This document shows positions 1 through 9,869 of a stretch of 64,000 nucleotides of DNA, piece by piece. Each line of letters starts with the position of its first letter. The first letter of the stretch is position 1. The translations under genes were made by a program, and so were the position numbers. Source of the stretch: Cycas panzhihuaensis (lineage: Eukaryota > Cycadophyta); NCBI GenBank assembly GCA_023213395.1, contig CM041465.1:252285741-252349740 (forward strand). The letters are read 5' to 3'. A model generated the notes under the pieces. That model was not told where the DNA came from. It made no database searches and saw only the letters and a program-made list of their open reading frames with translations.

Positions 1-660
1 AAGTAATACATTAATCCCAAACCCGCTATTTAGAATTCGTTATACATGGCTTTCTTAAAGGTTTGTAAAAGATGGGGGTCATTTCCATCATCTACATAGA
101 GTCCCATAATTATAATTGAATCACCCTTGATTTTGATATATAGATTTGGATCTGATTGAGACCTTTCAAACCCTTGATCTCTAAAATATTTATTAATGTA
201 GGAATACCAGGCCTTGGGTGCTTACTTCAAACCATAAAGTACCTTTTTATGTTTATACACTTTGTCTTTTTCCCCCCTGACTTCAACACTGAGGAGTTGA
301 GAGACATAACTATGTTCTTCAATGTAGCTATTAAGGAAAGTGCTTTTGACGTATATTTGACAAGCATTCCATCCCATTTATGCTGCCAAGCTCATCATCA
401 TACATATAGTTTCCATTTATGTAATGAGGACAAATGTCTCATTATAATCAATACCTTCTCTTTGTGCATAACCTTTGGCTACCAATCTAGATTTATATTT
501 GTCGATTAATCTGTCAAAATAGAACTTAATTTTATCAACCTATTTAGTACCAATTGCCCTTTTATTATGAGGTAAGTCAACCAATTCCCAAGTATCATTC
601 TTGATAATGGAATTATATTCATCTTCCATTATCTTTTTCTAATTATCTTATGTATTGGCT
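1..660 (-). pseudogene. pol: C1 reverse transcriptase fragment
   Basis: The minus strand encodes the copia reverse transcriptase, which copies element RNA into cDNA in the virus-like particle. Visible are the segment around YGLK-stop-AP at about 200-240, the block SQSDPNLYIKIKG near 100-160 and the catalytic YVDD near 90-105. Directly after YVDD a few residues are missing compared with C5, which has YIDDLVYIGNDP there. The glutamine of YGLKQAP is a TAA stop, as expected from CAA decay. The upstream part, with the conserved lysine and aspartate blocks, lies around 350-620. RNase H and the 3' LTR lie outside the window. Confidence 0.85.
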
Positions 661-789
661 TCTTTAAATGTTTAAGGCTCATGGGACTCCATAACTTTAC
701 TCATAAGGGCAAAGTTTACCCTATGTGAGCGAGTAGATCTCTAATTACTATTTAAGATGTTACCCATATCGTGATTCCTTTAAACCCAT

Positions 790-1660
790 TTAGGAAGGCA
801 TTATGGTAGAGGTTGAGAAGAGGTTCCCTCCCCACTTAGTTCATCAATGACTCGTTTAGAGTCAAACATATGTGGCACATATCTTGACTTAGTGGAGGTG
901 TCAAGATTTATCACCACTTCCTTTATCTTTTCTTGGTCATTATGGTAGCAAGTGTCTACTTGGAATTTTATATCTCTACTTACCATAGCCTTCCTTGTTT
1001 TATGTGCTAAATTTTTATCTTTTAACATGCACCTTACCATTTCTACAATGATGCAATTTTTCCTCTCAAATACACCATTTTATTATGGGGTGCAGAGATT
1101 TGTGAGTTGCCTTCTTATCCCATGATGCATGCAATATGCCTTAAATTCATTGGAAATGAATTCTCCCCTATTATATGATCTTAATGAGAGAATTTTATAT
1201 TCACTTTATCGCTCCACATAGGTTTTGAAGTCAACAAAGTATTGGAAGGCATTAGATTTAAACTTTAAGAAGAATACCCAAGTCTTTCTTGTGTAGTCAT
1301 CAATAAATATAATGAAGTAACATGCACCTGCCAATGAGGGGACATCTATAAGACCATAAATATCTGTATAAACTAGTTGAAGTGGTCTAGATTACCGATA
1401 GCTATAATCTGGAAAGCTTTCTCTGTGTTATTTGCCAAGTAAACATCCCTTGCAAATGTTTTTATCCACTTTAATATTGGGCAACCCAGTAATTACATCC
1501 ATCTTTTTCACTAAAGTCAAACCGCTATAGTTTAGATGTTCAAATCTCTTATGATATAGGTCACTATCTAATTTAACCATGGTCCTTAAGGCATAAGTGT
1601 CTAATGGAGTAAGGATAAGTTTATAGAGTCTATCCTTTATCATTTTTCCTTTTGCGACAA
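790..1660 (-). pseudogene. pol: C1 integrase with GAG-pre-integrase domain, internally deleted
   Basis: The minus frame at 1428-1643 carries the HHCC zinc region of copia integrase: KRFEHLNYSGL followed by CKGCLLGK. The catalytic core follows at about 1060-1430 in broken frames. In the minus frame at 801-1040 the end of the core (MVRCMLKDKNL) passes abruptly into a much later linker segment (KAMVSRDIKFQ). C5 and C7 have about 80 residues between these points, so C1 has an internal deletion there. Integrase joins cDNA ends to chromosomal DNA; this copy cannot. Confidence 0.8.
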
Positions 1661-1732
1661 CTGCCTTGTTTCTTCACTTGTCTTTAATTGTACATTCTCC
1701 ATTATCAAATATAACCTTGTAATCCTGGCCCA

Positions 1733-2116
1733 TCATTGGTTCTTCAAAGCAGAAACATATAATACATGATCAAGGTATCTATATTCCTCTATATATATCA
1801 TGAGAGCAATATTTCCTCTACTAACCGACTCATGGGATGTGTCATCACCAAATATTATTAATTCCTTTTTAGTTTTATCTAAAGTGTGGAATAAATGCTC
1901 CTTGGATGTCATATGAGTGGAACAAACCAAATCAATATACCAATTATCATCTTCTTCATGGGCAATATAGCTAGATAAGAAAAACCTATTATTATCCCTT
2001 ATTTCAGTTGTTGTATTGGCTTTATCTTTTATAGGTGATCCATGTTTTGAAAAACATTTATCTTCTGTATGATCACTATGATTATAATAGGTACAATATA
2101 AAGTGTCTCTTCTCAT
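1733..2116 (-). pseudogene. pol: C1 gag zinc knuckle and aspartic protease
   Basis: The minus frame contains a CCHC-type knuckle, CTYYNHSDHTEDKC, in which the second cysteine has become tyrosine. About 45 residues later comes WYIDLVCSTHMTS, the copia protease active-site region, where the usual D-S-G is decayed to D-L-V. The protease would have cut the Gag-Pol precursor. The frame ends in the linker before the integrase zinc region (YVSALKNQ). The same region in C4, C5, C7 and C8 supports the assignment. Confidence 0.82.
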
Positions 2117-2672
2117 ATAACTTAAGCTTTGACTACGAGGATGAGGTCTTTCTATATGGGATAATCTCCCCCTTTCCTCATAATGTGGGACTTGATTGTC
2201 CCTTCGTCTATTGTCACAATAATTTAGATTTGACCTTTGAGCTTGTACATTCCCATGGTAATGTGGACAACATGGATGTGCCTCTAGTTATTTCTCTTGA
2301 TTTTGGTATCTAGGAGGATTGGTGTTCCTTTGGTTTAATCCTTGTCTCTTTTAGTGAGGAGCTTAATACTTAGGTGGTACCTCTTGATGCATGTCCCTTC
2401 TAATATTTCTATCTCTTCTTTTAGGAGATGGTTCTATAGACTTTGACGTACTAGCTTGAGAATTAAACTAGATTCTTGTCTTACTAGTAAAGACATATTT
2501 AAGGGATTCATTAGTATTTTGTTGCTCTTCAATTGTCATTAATAGAGCACTTAATTATTCTACTTTAAGGGAACTTAAGTCTTTAGATACCCCTATATTT
2601 GTTGCTACCATTTCAAATCTTCTTATAACACTTACACATCTTAAGATCCTTTCTACTACTCTATGTTCTATC
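2117..2672 (-). pseudogene. gag: C1 gag, C-terminal part
   Basis: Minus-strand remains of the C-terminal half of copia Gag, the particle structural protein. Residue blocks match C5 and C7 around ERILRC, ISKDLS(T)LK and LSALL. The part nearest the protease is basic and low in complexity. It is interrupted at 2672 by T1 and resumes at 5674 beyond the CTATC duplication. Several frame breaks are present. Confidence 0.75.
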
Positions 2673-2897
2673 TGTTGGAAAATAGACCTGCAATAAGATA
2701 TTTGCAAACAGAACAAAACACACCTCCACAGGATCGAATCTGCACTTTAAGGTACCTCCATTGTATTAACAAAACATCCTTACAACATGATTACAATATG
2801 ATACACTATGTTGTGTATTTAGAGTACATGCCAATATAGAGAGAGTAGGAACCCACTTGCATGTGGGATAAAACAAATGTGCATTAATATTCTAACA
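2673..2897 (-). repeat. T1 3' LTR
   Basis: The copy at 5447-5668 matches along its full length with about a dozen differences by eye, so the insertion is fairly young within this window. Ends are TGTTGG and TCTAACA; the left flank is CTATC. Confidence 0.93.
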
Positions 2898-2909
2898 CTC
2901 CCTCTTAAT
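2898..2909 (-). promoter_or_regulatory. T1 polypurine tract
   Basis: On the minus strand the bases next to the 3' LTR read ATTAAGAGGGAG, a purine run in the position where plus-strand cDNA synthesis is primed. It fixes the element's orientation together with the primer-binding site at the other end. Confidence 0.8.
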
Positions 2910-3051
2910 GCACATTTGGATCATTTGTACTTGTAACGCCTTGTCCTTGGAAGTATCTCGAAAATGATGTCTTCAACTTGATCCTTGTCTTCAAATTTGT
3001 AATGATGTCTTTACTGTAGAATGATGTCTTTATCTTGATTTGTATCTTCAA

Positions 3052-3582
3052 TTATATACTGATGCCTTTGTAGGATGATGTCATCAACTTGATTTCTATC
3101 TTCAACTCGTAGTGATGATGTTGAAGTAACAACTCTAGCAAGTACAAATCATGATTCTTCATCATACCTGGTCTAGTATGATTTTGATGTAGACCCTGTA
3201 AACAACCATCTTCAATCACAACTTGCTTGTCATAATTATCTTGTATAAACTCTTGATCACCATGTACAATAGTGAGTTCTTCAACCTTAGGAGTGGAGTC
3301 TTGATCAACTTGCATACTCTTTGAACTTGAAACAATGCTCAAAGAAGAAATATCATTCAAACTTGAATCAATACTCAAAGTAGGAATATCATCAATATAA
3401 GACTCGTCCTTTATAGAACCATCGAATTCATATTTAATCTCCCTTGAAATCAATTCATCACTTTCAATGTCTTCATCTGTAATCTCATCAATGCATTCAA
3501 CAGTAGAAGTTTTGTCAGTACTTAAACATTCTTCATCTTGACATGCTGTCTCATCAGTGTTGATGATACTTTCTTCATTCAT
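3052..3582 (-). CDS. T1 acidic ORF of 176 aa, function unknown
   Basis: An uninterrupted minus-strand ORF lying directly downstream of the decayed gag of T1. The first 110 or so residues are very rich in Asp, Glu, Ser and Thr with few basic residues (for example TDEDIESDELIS). The tail is His- and Leu-rich. I do not recognise the family. It is probably the C-terminal extension of the T1 Gag rather than a separate gene, because the preceding gag frame leads into it through YGTSTMNEES. No zinc knuckle is visible. That it is open while the upstream gag is broken may be chance. Confidence 0.5.
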   Translation of the reverse strand: MNEESIINTDETACQDEECLSTDKTSTVECIDEITDEDIESDELISREIKYEFDGSIKDESYIDDIPTLSIDSSLNDISSLSIVSSSKSMQVDQDSTPKVEELTIVHGDQEFIQDNYDKQVVIEDGCLQGLHQNHTRPGMMKNHDLYLLELLLQHHHYELKIEIKLMTSSYKGISI

Positions 3583-3594
3583 TGTACTTGTACC

Positions 3595-4014
3595 ATAACT
3601 AGCCTTAATTACTTTTTAAATCATTCGTTGTGTTTCTTCAGGAGTTTGTTCAAATACTTCCCTTAGAAAGTCCCAAGCTTCTTTAGCAATACTTGCATGT
3701 AGAATCATAGGAATAAAAAAATAGAATTTGGAAGGAAGATCAACCTCATTAAATGCAGCATGAATCATAATGAATGTTTTTCTATCTTCTTTTCAAGCAT
3801 TTCCTTTTCTTCTTCATTATTAGGGATATCATATTCATCAGTAACAATCTTTCACAAACCTCTAGCTATGAATAGACATCTCATTTTAATTGTCCAAAAG
3901 AAGTAGTCTTCACCATTGCACTTAGGTATTGGAAGAAATGAATCCCTTAAGTAATATTCATTTGTTTCAGGAGCATATATAACCACATCATTATCCTCCA
4001 TGATTGTAAATGCC
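3595..4014 (-). pseudogene. gag: T1 gag (DUF4219/UBN2-like), broken
   Basis: The minus frame starts with ATG at 4014 (MAFTIMEDNDVV). It shows the plant copia-type Gag pattern: PIPKCNGEDYFFWTIKM, then RGL followed by a TGA where tryptophan is usual, then a charged E/K stretch. A one-base shift near 3780 leads to FIMIHAAFNEVDLP and AKEAWDFLREVFEQ, which is the UBN2-type helix region. A further stop follows QRMI. This is the only retroelement protein in T1. It would supply particle assembly or RNA packaging while the enzymes come from another element. Confidence 0.8.
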
Positions 4015-5430
4015 ATTTTCTAACACCATGTCCCTATTCTAATCAACAAATTCACCCATCAATCTCAACAAACTTTCTCATGTCTCATGTCCCTCATATC
4101 ACTGACTTCATTATCACATCATTGCCTTATGCATCTCACATATTACCAAATAGTCATATACAAAGAATATCTGAAGTACTTTCTTCACCATAGAATCAAA
4201 GCTTATACCACATACATCTCATAGAATCATGCATACTTCATGTCACCATTAAATCACCAAGACACATCACACTTCACTTAATTGCCTAAAACACAACTCA
4301 TGCCATTACACTATTTAATAATTTTGCTTCCTTGCAACTCTGTATCTTCAACAAGAAACTCATCCTTCTTTGCCCATTCAATCAACTAGAAAACATCCCT
4401 AATCTCATCCTCAAAACATGCCCAATAATTACCCAATCTTTTCATGTTAACCTCACATACAACAAGCATCTCATCGCCTTATATCACTATCTTTCTTGCC
4501 CTCAAATTAGTCTTATCATGCCCATAAAGTCCCCTCACATAAATCACATTCCAAGGATCACTAAATCACTATATGCCACCCAACTCATTACTGCAAACAC
4601 ATTCATCGTTGCTTCCTCACCATATTATGTCATCATCACAATAACTCTCTCATATGAACACATGTAAGAAGGTACTTAATTTTCCATTAAACAATCACCA
4701 TCATGCACTTTAAATCACCAATAGAGTGCCAAATATATTCACATCAACATAACTTAATATCATCTCACTTGTAATAATACTCTCCCATGCACAACATATA
4801 TAAGAGAGCCTCAAACAATCACTTCATTACCATTGCCTCATTCATGTCACCATATCAATATGAAACCCTTAAATTCCCAAAAACTTATTTCTAAACAAAA
4901 TAATAGCTCAAAAATACATAAAATATGTATGGAAATGATGGCCTCTGAAATATGATTCCAATGGTTTAGACGAAATTAAATTCTGATATCCAGATCAAAA
5001 ATTATGCTCCTTTTAAGAATTTCACAATTAGGGTTTTTAGGGGCTATAATAGTACCTTCTGATAAATTACTCATAACTTTTCATTCTGAACATTAATGAA
5101 CCTCAAACTACTTCCATTAGAAAGAGAATTTAAAAACGCATAGAATAAAAAAAAAATTGAGGTCATTTGGATACCTGTAGCCAAAGTTATGGCTCCTTGA
5201 AGTTGAGGTTGCAGATCTATCCCAAAAATACGGCGACAGCAAAAATGCAGGCTGAAATTAATTCTGTTGCAGTTTTCACACTTTCACCCCAAAATCTGTA
5301 GTGCGACCACTCAAATTTTATGGAACAAACTATTTCGTCTCAATTTCGCTATTGCTTTTCAGAAATTTCAACGTTATGGAACCTCCCAAATCACTGCTCT
5401 AATACCGAATAAAAACACCTCTCTTAACCT
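4015..5430 (-). other. T1 long untranslated leader
   Basis: About 1.4 kb between the primer-binding site and the gag ATG. No coding pattern on either strand is convincing; the plus ORFs here (4332-4667 and 5267-5491) show no family motif. The plus strand is C-rich with many CATCA and CTCAT words, unlike the surrounding A/T-rich copia DNA. Confidence 0.6.
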
Positions 5431-5446
5431 GGGCGCTCTGATACCA
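5431..5446 (-). promoter_or_regulatory. T1 primer-binding site (tRNA-Met)
   Basis: On the minus strand the LTR end CCAACA is followed at once by TGGTATCAGAGCGCCC. This is the classic plant copia site complementary to the 3' end of initiator tRNA-Met, and it is undamaged. Confidence 0.93.
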
Positions 5447-5668
5447 TGTTGGAAAATAGAACCTGCAATAAGATATTGGCAAACAAACTAGAACACCTCC
5501 ACAGGATCGAATCTGCACTTTAAGGTACCTCCATTGTATTAACAAAACATCCTTACAACATGATTATAATATGATACACTATGTTGTGTATTTATAGTAC
5601 ATGCTAATATAGAGAGTAGGAACCCACTTGCATGTGGGACAAAACAAATGTGCATTAATATTCCAACA
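5447..5668 (-). repeat. T1 5' LTR
   Basis: 222 bp partner of 2673-2897. It ends with TTCCAACA at 5668, followed by CTATC at 5669-5673, which copies the left flank exactly. Confidence 0.93.
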
Positions 5669-6113
5669 CTATCCTTGTACCTGTAAGTGATGTCATTTGG
5701 TTAACTATATCTTATACCTTAGTCATAAATTCTATCACGATTTAGTTGGTAACATGCATAAGTTCTCAAATTTGCTTCTCAAATTTTGAAGTTTGGAAGA
5801 TGCAACCCCTTCAAAGATTAATTGTAAGGTATTTCATGCTTCCTTTGATTTTATGGACTCACTAACTCTTGGGAAAATATGATCTTCTAATGCACCAAAG
5901 ATGAGGGCAAGAGCTTTATTATCTTTATTAACAATTTCCCTATAGGCTATCTTTTCAATATCTGTGGTATTTTGAGGTAGTTCATTATAACATGTTCTTA
6001 CAATTTACCACATATCATTAGCAATGAGAATGGATCTCATTCTCCTACTCCAATTTAGAAAGTTGTTACCATTGAACTTAAGGATAATCATATTTTCAAA
6101 ACTACTTGTTATT
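5669..6113 (-). pseudogene. gag: C1 gag, N-terminal part
   Basis: Minus-strand copia Gag start. The family start (ATG in C7 at 40820) is here ATA at 6111-6113, so the start codon is lost. After it come SFENMIILKFNGNNFLNW, the helical region with HIFPRVSESIKS, and KV-stop-DIVNQM, which is exactly where T1 entered. Beyond T1 the frame continues at 2672. Stops replace glutamine and tryptophan codons. Confidence 0.8.
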
Positions 6114-9017
6114 TCTTAACTAGGTTTTGTAAAAAGATATCTATAAATAGGGTGATGTTTTCCCAAAGTTTTATAAGTGTCATAGTCCCTAATGAGGTTT
6201 TTAGGCTCTAAGTCCAAGGGTCTCTAGGAAAAACTTTTGATCGTTATCCTGTCTAGTGGCATCTGCCCACAAGTGGCAAAATAAAGACCCAATATACTGG
6301 TACGTGAGCTCTAGGCTCAATATACCTCAGTATGAAGGCTAATAAAAAGGTTGTTACACATCCCCCCCCCCACCCCCCCACCTAAATTATTAGTCCACCT
6401 GCTCTGGACTTATGCCTAATGAAAGATCTAGTAGTGAAGGTTTTATAAACCAAGACACTCACCCTCTCCAGGTCTATTCTTAATCTCTGAACTCTAGAAA
6501 GAAAGGTTCTCCACCTCAGCCTACCACCTAATACACCTTATAGCCAATGACATTCCTCATCTAATATGAGTAAGCTAAGGGCATGTGTGTGGTGGTAACT
6601 TCAAGGGTCCTAATCGTTCCCCTTACAAGGCTGGAAAAAGTATAGTAAATTTAGGATATTATCTTGATTAATGTGAAAATTTTTAAATTAGATGTGGTCT
6701 TGCTTATTCTTATAAGAATTCCTTTTAAACAAGAAATAAAATAAAATGAAATAAACCTTAAGTAAGATAAAATACTTTAAATAAAAGTAATAAGAAATAC
6801 TTTGTATCAAGTCACTATGAAAATAAAATAAGATTATCAAGATATTTCCTTCTTTAATGAACCAAAAAATGAATGTCAATATGCGATCTAATATCTTTCA
6901 AATTGAGATGCTCTTTGTAAATAATAATACTATATGCGCATTCTCTAAGTGATACAAAGAATTAATGATGCTTTTAATGTTTGAATGCTCTTAAGTTGTA
7001 GAGTATTAAGTGAACTTAGAAGCATAAAATGAGCAAAAGAACTTGTGACTATGCCCTTCCAATGCCTTTTTCAAGCTAAAAAAGACTTTGAGATATAAAA
7101 TGAATATTCTTTGTACTAATATAAATCATATAACAAGAAGTTCCTTTGTAAATTTAGAAATAAACTAGGTATACATTGAAATTTTCAAGAAGATATAATA
7201 CTTGAATGATCAAATATGCTCAAGATATTCTATATTCAGATGAAGGTATAAAAATAAAGTAAATGGTCAAGGTAAGTAGTACTGATTTAATATCTTGATC
7301 CAAGTAGACCTCTTGATCCTCAAGGAGCTAAAACTGATGCTAACAAACTATAAATCAACTTGTAATCTTATGAAAAACTAATAAATATCCTCAAGAACTA
7401 ATTAGTAGTAAACAATACTCAAATATAATTAATTAAGATGAAAGATTTACTCAGAAATACTATAAAATTTGTCTAATTAGGGCTAAACTAGAGCCTTAAT
7501 TTGAGAAGCTTTAAAGACCTATAAAATAGTATCAAAATAAGATGAAACTAGTTCTAATATATAGAGCATTAAAAATTATGTCTGTTGGTTCTTATGGTTT
7601 AAAAAATGAAGCTATAATAGTCAAGTTATTGAAAAAACTACGAACATACCCCATTTTGGCAAGTGAAATAAGTGCAAAAAAGGTCACTTTTAAATAAGTC
7701 AAATGTTGTAAGAATAGACTCAAAAAGAATAATAGATGGTACCAGGTTGAAGAGCTCTGAAATGCAAATCTAATAAGTCTAACTTTATGAGAAACTAACA
7801 CTCTAGTGAAAAATTATATGAAAAAGGTGACCAGTCCTCTTTGAGTATTAATAAAATGAAGCTTTTCAAAGAAAAAGTAATAAGCCCCTTTGGAGTTGGG
7901 TCGCTAGTCATATACAGACTCGATTTGATCAATAATTTAGTGTCCAAGGGGGCTAACAGATCTTAAAGGTTATTAAATAGAATTAATAATCTTAAAACCT
8001 AAAATTATAAAGAATAGTTAATCAAGCTTTGAAGTATGCCCCCCTTTGAAGTTAAAACACGGTTATATGAGTTAAATAAGACTGCCCGCCTGATGACGAA
8101 GGGGGCTAACAAAAATTAACACCGTGGAATTAAAAAACTATCAAATTTCACTTAATTTAACTCAAACTTTATAAAAAATATACATAAAAAAATCAAAGAA
8201 GAACGTCATTTAACGACGACTATATAGTGAGGAATATGAACGATAATTGCATCCAAAATCTGATCCAAATTGGATTGATCATATGACTAGGAGAGTGTGT
8301 CTCAAAATATCGATAATATATATATATATATTCAAAAAATATTTAGAAAATAAAGAAAAGCTAAGAAAAGGAAGAGACGAACAATGACGGACTGTGTAGG
8401 TGAAAGGGGATAGAATCGATCACTGACTGATTGAATCTTACTCTTATCTGAATAAAACTATCAATCCCACTTCGTTGATTAGAATTTTGGTTCATGTTAA
8501 TAGGTGGAAGAGTAATGGTATAAAAGCAACAATTACCATAGTTAAAGAAAAGAAGATAGAGAGGCACAAAACCCTGGCAATCAGCTAAGATGATCTCTGT
8601 GAGCTTCGAAGGAGGATGCAGAGGCAAGGATGATCTTGTCACAGGTAGAATTGATGACCTGATTACCTATACAGAGGCACCATGGAGAGATAGCAAACCC
8701 AATAAACAATGAATAGGCTGAGATTCAGAGAGGAATATCTCTTAAAGGGAGTGATAAAATTTTAAATGATCTTCACTATCAGATAGATGACTTAATCATG
8801 ATCAAAATGAATGGTTATATGATATAGTTCTAATTGATGTACAAATAACAACATTATGATAAAGCTTGAGTATGAAGGTGCCTTGACAAATGAATACATA
8901 TCCAAAAGAAAATTTATAATATAAGTAATAGTTTTATAAAGTTAATGTTTTAATAAATCAAAATATCATAAACATACCAAAAATATAACCGTGAATCTCA
9001 TGAGTACAACCTGTGTA
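6114..9017 (-). other. C1 long leader between primer site and gag
   Basis: About 2.9 kb with no convincing coding sequence. The part next to gag (6130-6650) is shared, in the same place and orientation relative to gag, with C4 (25540-26000), C5 (30530-31030) and C7 (40900-41450). A C-run lies at 6361-6379. A short TA tract lies at 8313-8331. The rest is A/T-rich and unremarkable. Short ORFs here (6688-6879, 7592-7801, 8361-8642) have no recognisable content. Confidence 0.7.
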
Positions 9018-9031
9018 GCTCTTATACCAAA
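9018..9031 (-). promoter_or_regulatory. C1 primer-binding site, decayed
   Basis: On the minus strand the sequence TTTGGTATAAGAGC follows the LTR end CCAACA. It differs at one position (C to A) from the tRNA-Met site TGGTATCAGAGC. Confidence 0.82.
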
Positions 9032-9345
9032 TGTTGGCATTGAGGAGTAGAGTAGGAGGATTACAATTCCATCACGAGTGAGTTAACCATAGTTCCAATA
9101 TGAAGGCAGTATTAAAAAACACCATAGAGGTATTCCCCAACATTATAGAGAGTTTTGGGAAGGCGACAAGCATCTCTACTTGACATCCAATTAAAAAATC
9201 AAATAAGCATTAAAATGTTAAATACATTAATAAAATAGCATATCTTAGGGTGGTTGTGATGGCTCCATGTTGGCTCTAGGTGGTTGCTTGGTGGCTTTAG
9301 AGGGGTTCCGAGGTGGGAGCCCCTGAGAAAAATTTTTGGGTGTCT
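9032..9345 (-). repeat. C1 5' LTR
   Basis: Begins TGTTGGCATTGAGG in plus orientation and is related along its length to the C7 LTRs. Shared blocks are AGGTATTCCC with GAGTTTTGG, and GCTCTAGGTGG. The far end is not sharp; about 9345 is my estimate. Confidence 0.7.
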
Positions 9346-9690
9346 TATGGGGGTCTTTTGTCGACCCATGGTTTATGCCCATTGTATTGTAAAATCGCAA
9401 GGCAGTATCTTATAATATCGTGTCTATATATTCTTATGTAAAGGCACATGTATGAAGGATAATGGTCATGGATGAGTTGAGGAGAAGAGTTGGAATTCAT
9501 TTATCTCTGTAATTCTTTAGCTATTGCTCAGATTAATAAAAGGTCTATGCTTAGACCTGAATCTCCTGGTGTTCTTTGTCGACTGCTTGATTTGTTTATG
9601 TTATTTGTTCTTTACATGGTTTAGAGTTTTATTATTATATTGCTTTTGCAGTTATATTTTCTCTTCAGGGAACACACCCAAGAGTTACTC
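9346..9690. other. Unassigned stretch between C1 and C2
   Basis: About 340 bp that I cannot place. On the plus strand, 9500-9690 has TTGCTCAGATTAATAAAAGG and a T-rich segment, like the R/U5 end of a plant copia LTR. It may be the remnant of the C2 5' LTR, but it does not resemble the C2 3' LTR at 12052-12356. Confidence 0.35.
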
Positions 9691-9869
9691 AAACTATTAG
9701 AATATGACAATAGAGCCATAGAGGATAGTAGTTGTGACTCTCAACCAATGAGTACACTTCATGCACTACTATTTTAGAACAACAGAGTTAACAAAAAAAA
9801 AGTAGTGGCAAATGGACTATGCTCCCCATATGTGTCAACATCCTCCTTAATAAATATGTAAAATGATCC

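Larger units (their letters stand above)
2673..5668 (-). mobile_element. T1: non-autonomous LTR retrotransposon with gag only
   Basis: A complete 2,996 bp element inserted in C1 gag. It has 225 bp (2673-2897) and 222 bp (5447-5668) LTRs with inverted ends TGTTGGAA and TTCC(T)AACA. The 5 bp duplication CTATC lies at 2668-2672 and 5669-5673. Orientation comes from the primer site at 5431-5446 and the purine tract at 2898-2909. The interior holds a decayed gag and an acidic ORF but no protease, integrase, reverse transcriptase or RNase H. This is the layout of small gag-only non-autonomous elements (TR-GAG type), which rely on enzymes from a relative. Confidence 0.92.
1..9345 (-). mobile_element. 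C1: degenerate Ty1/copia retrotransposon, 3' end beyond window
   Basis: Read on the minus strand from the right: LTR (9032 to about 9345), tRNA-Met-like primer site, leader of about 2.9 kb, gag, zinc knuckle, protease, integrase and reverse transcriptase, running off the left edge. This order (integrase before reverse transcriptase) defines Ty1/copia. The LTR, leader and proteins match C4, C5 and C7 in this window, so the four form one family. Gag is split by T1 (2673-5668). Stops and frameshifts occur throughout, so it is a dead copy. The outer LTR edge near 9345 is approximate; it was placed by comparison with the C7 LTR. Confidence 0.88.

Noticed and set aside
156-509. Plus-strand ORF of 117 aa
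   Set aside because: Antisense to C1 reverse transcriptase; no family features on the plus strand.
2035-2313. Plus-strand ORF of 92 aa
   Set aside because: Antisense to the knuckle and gag tail of C1.
9500-9690. 5' LTR of C2
   Set aside because: The sequence looks like an LTR end, with AATAAA-like signals, but it shows no similarity to the C2 3' LTR at 12052-12356, so it was left unassigned.
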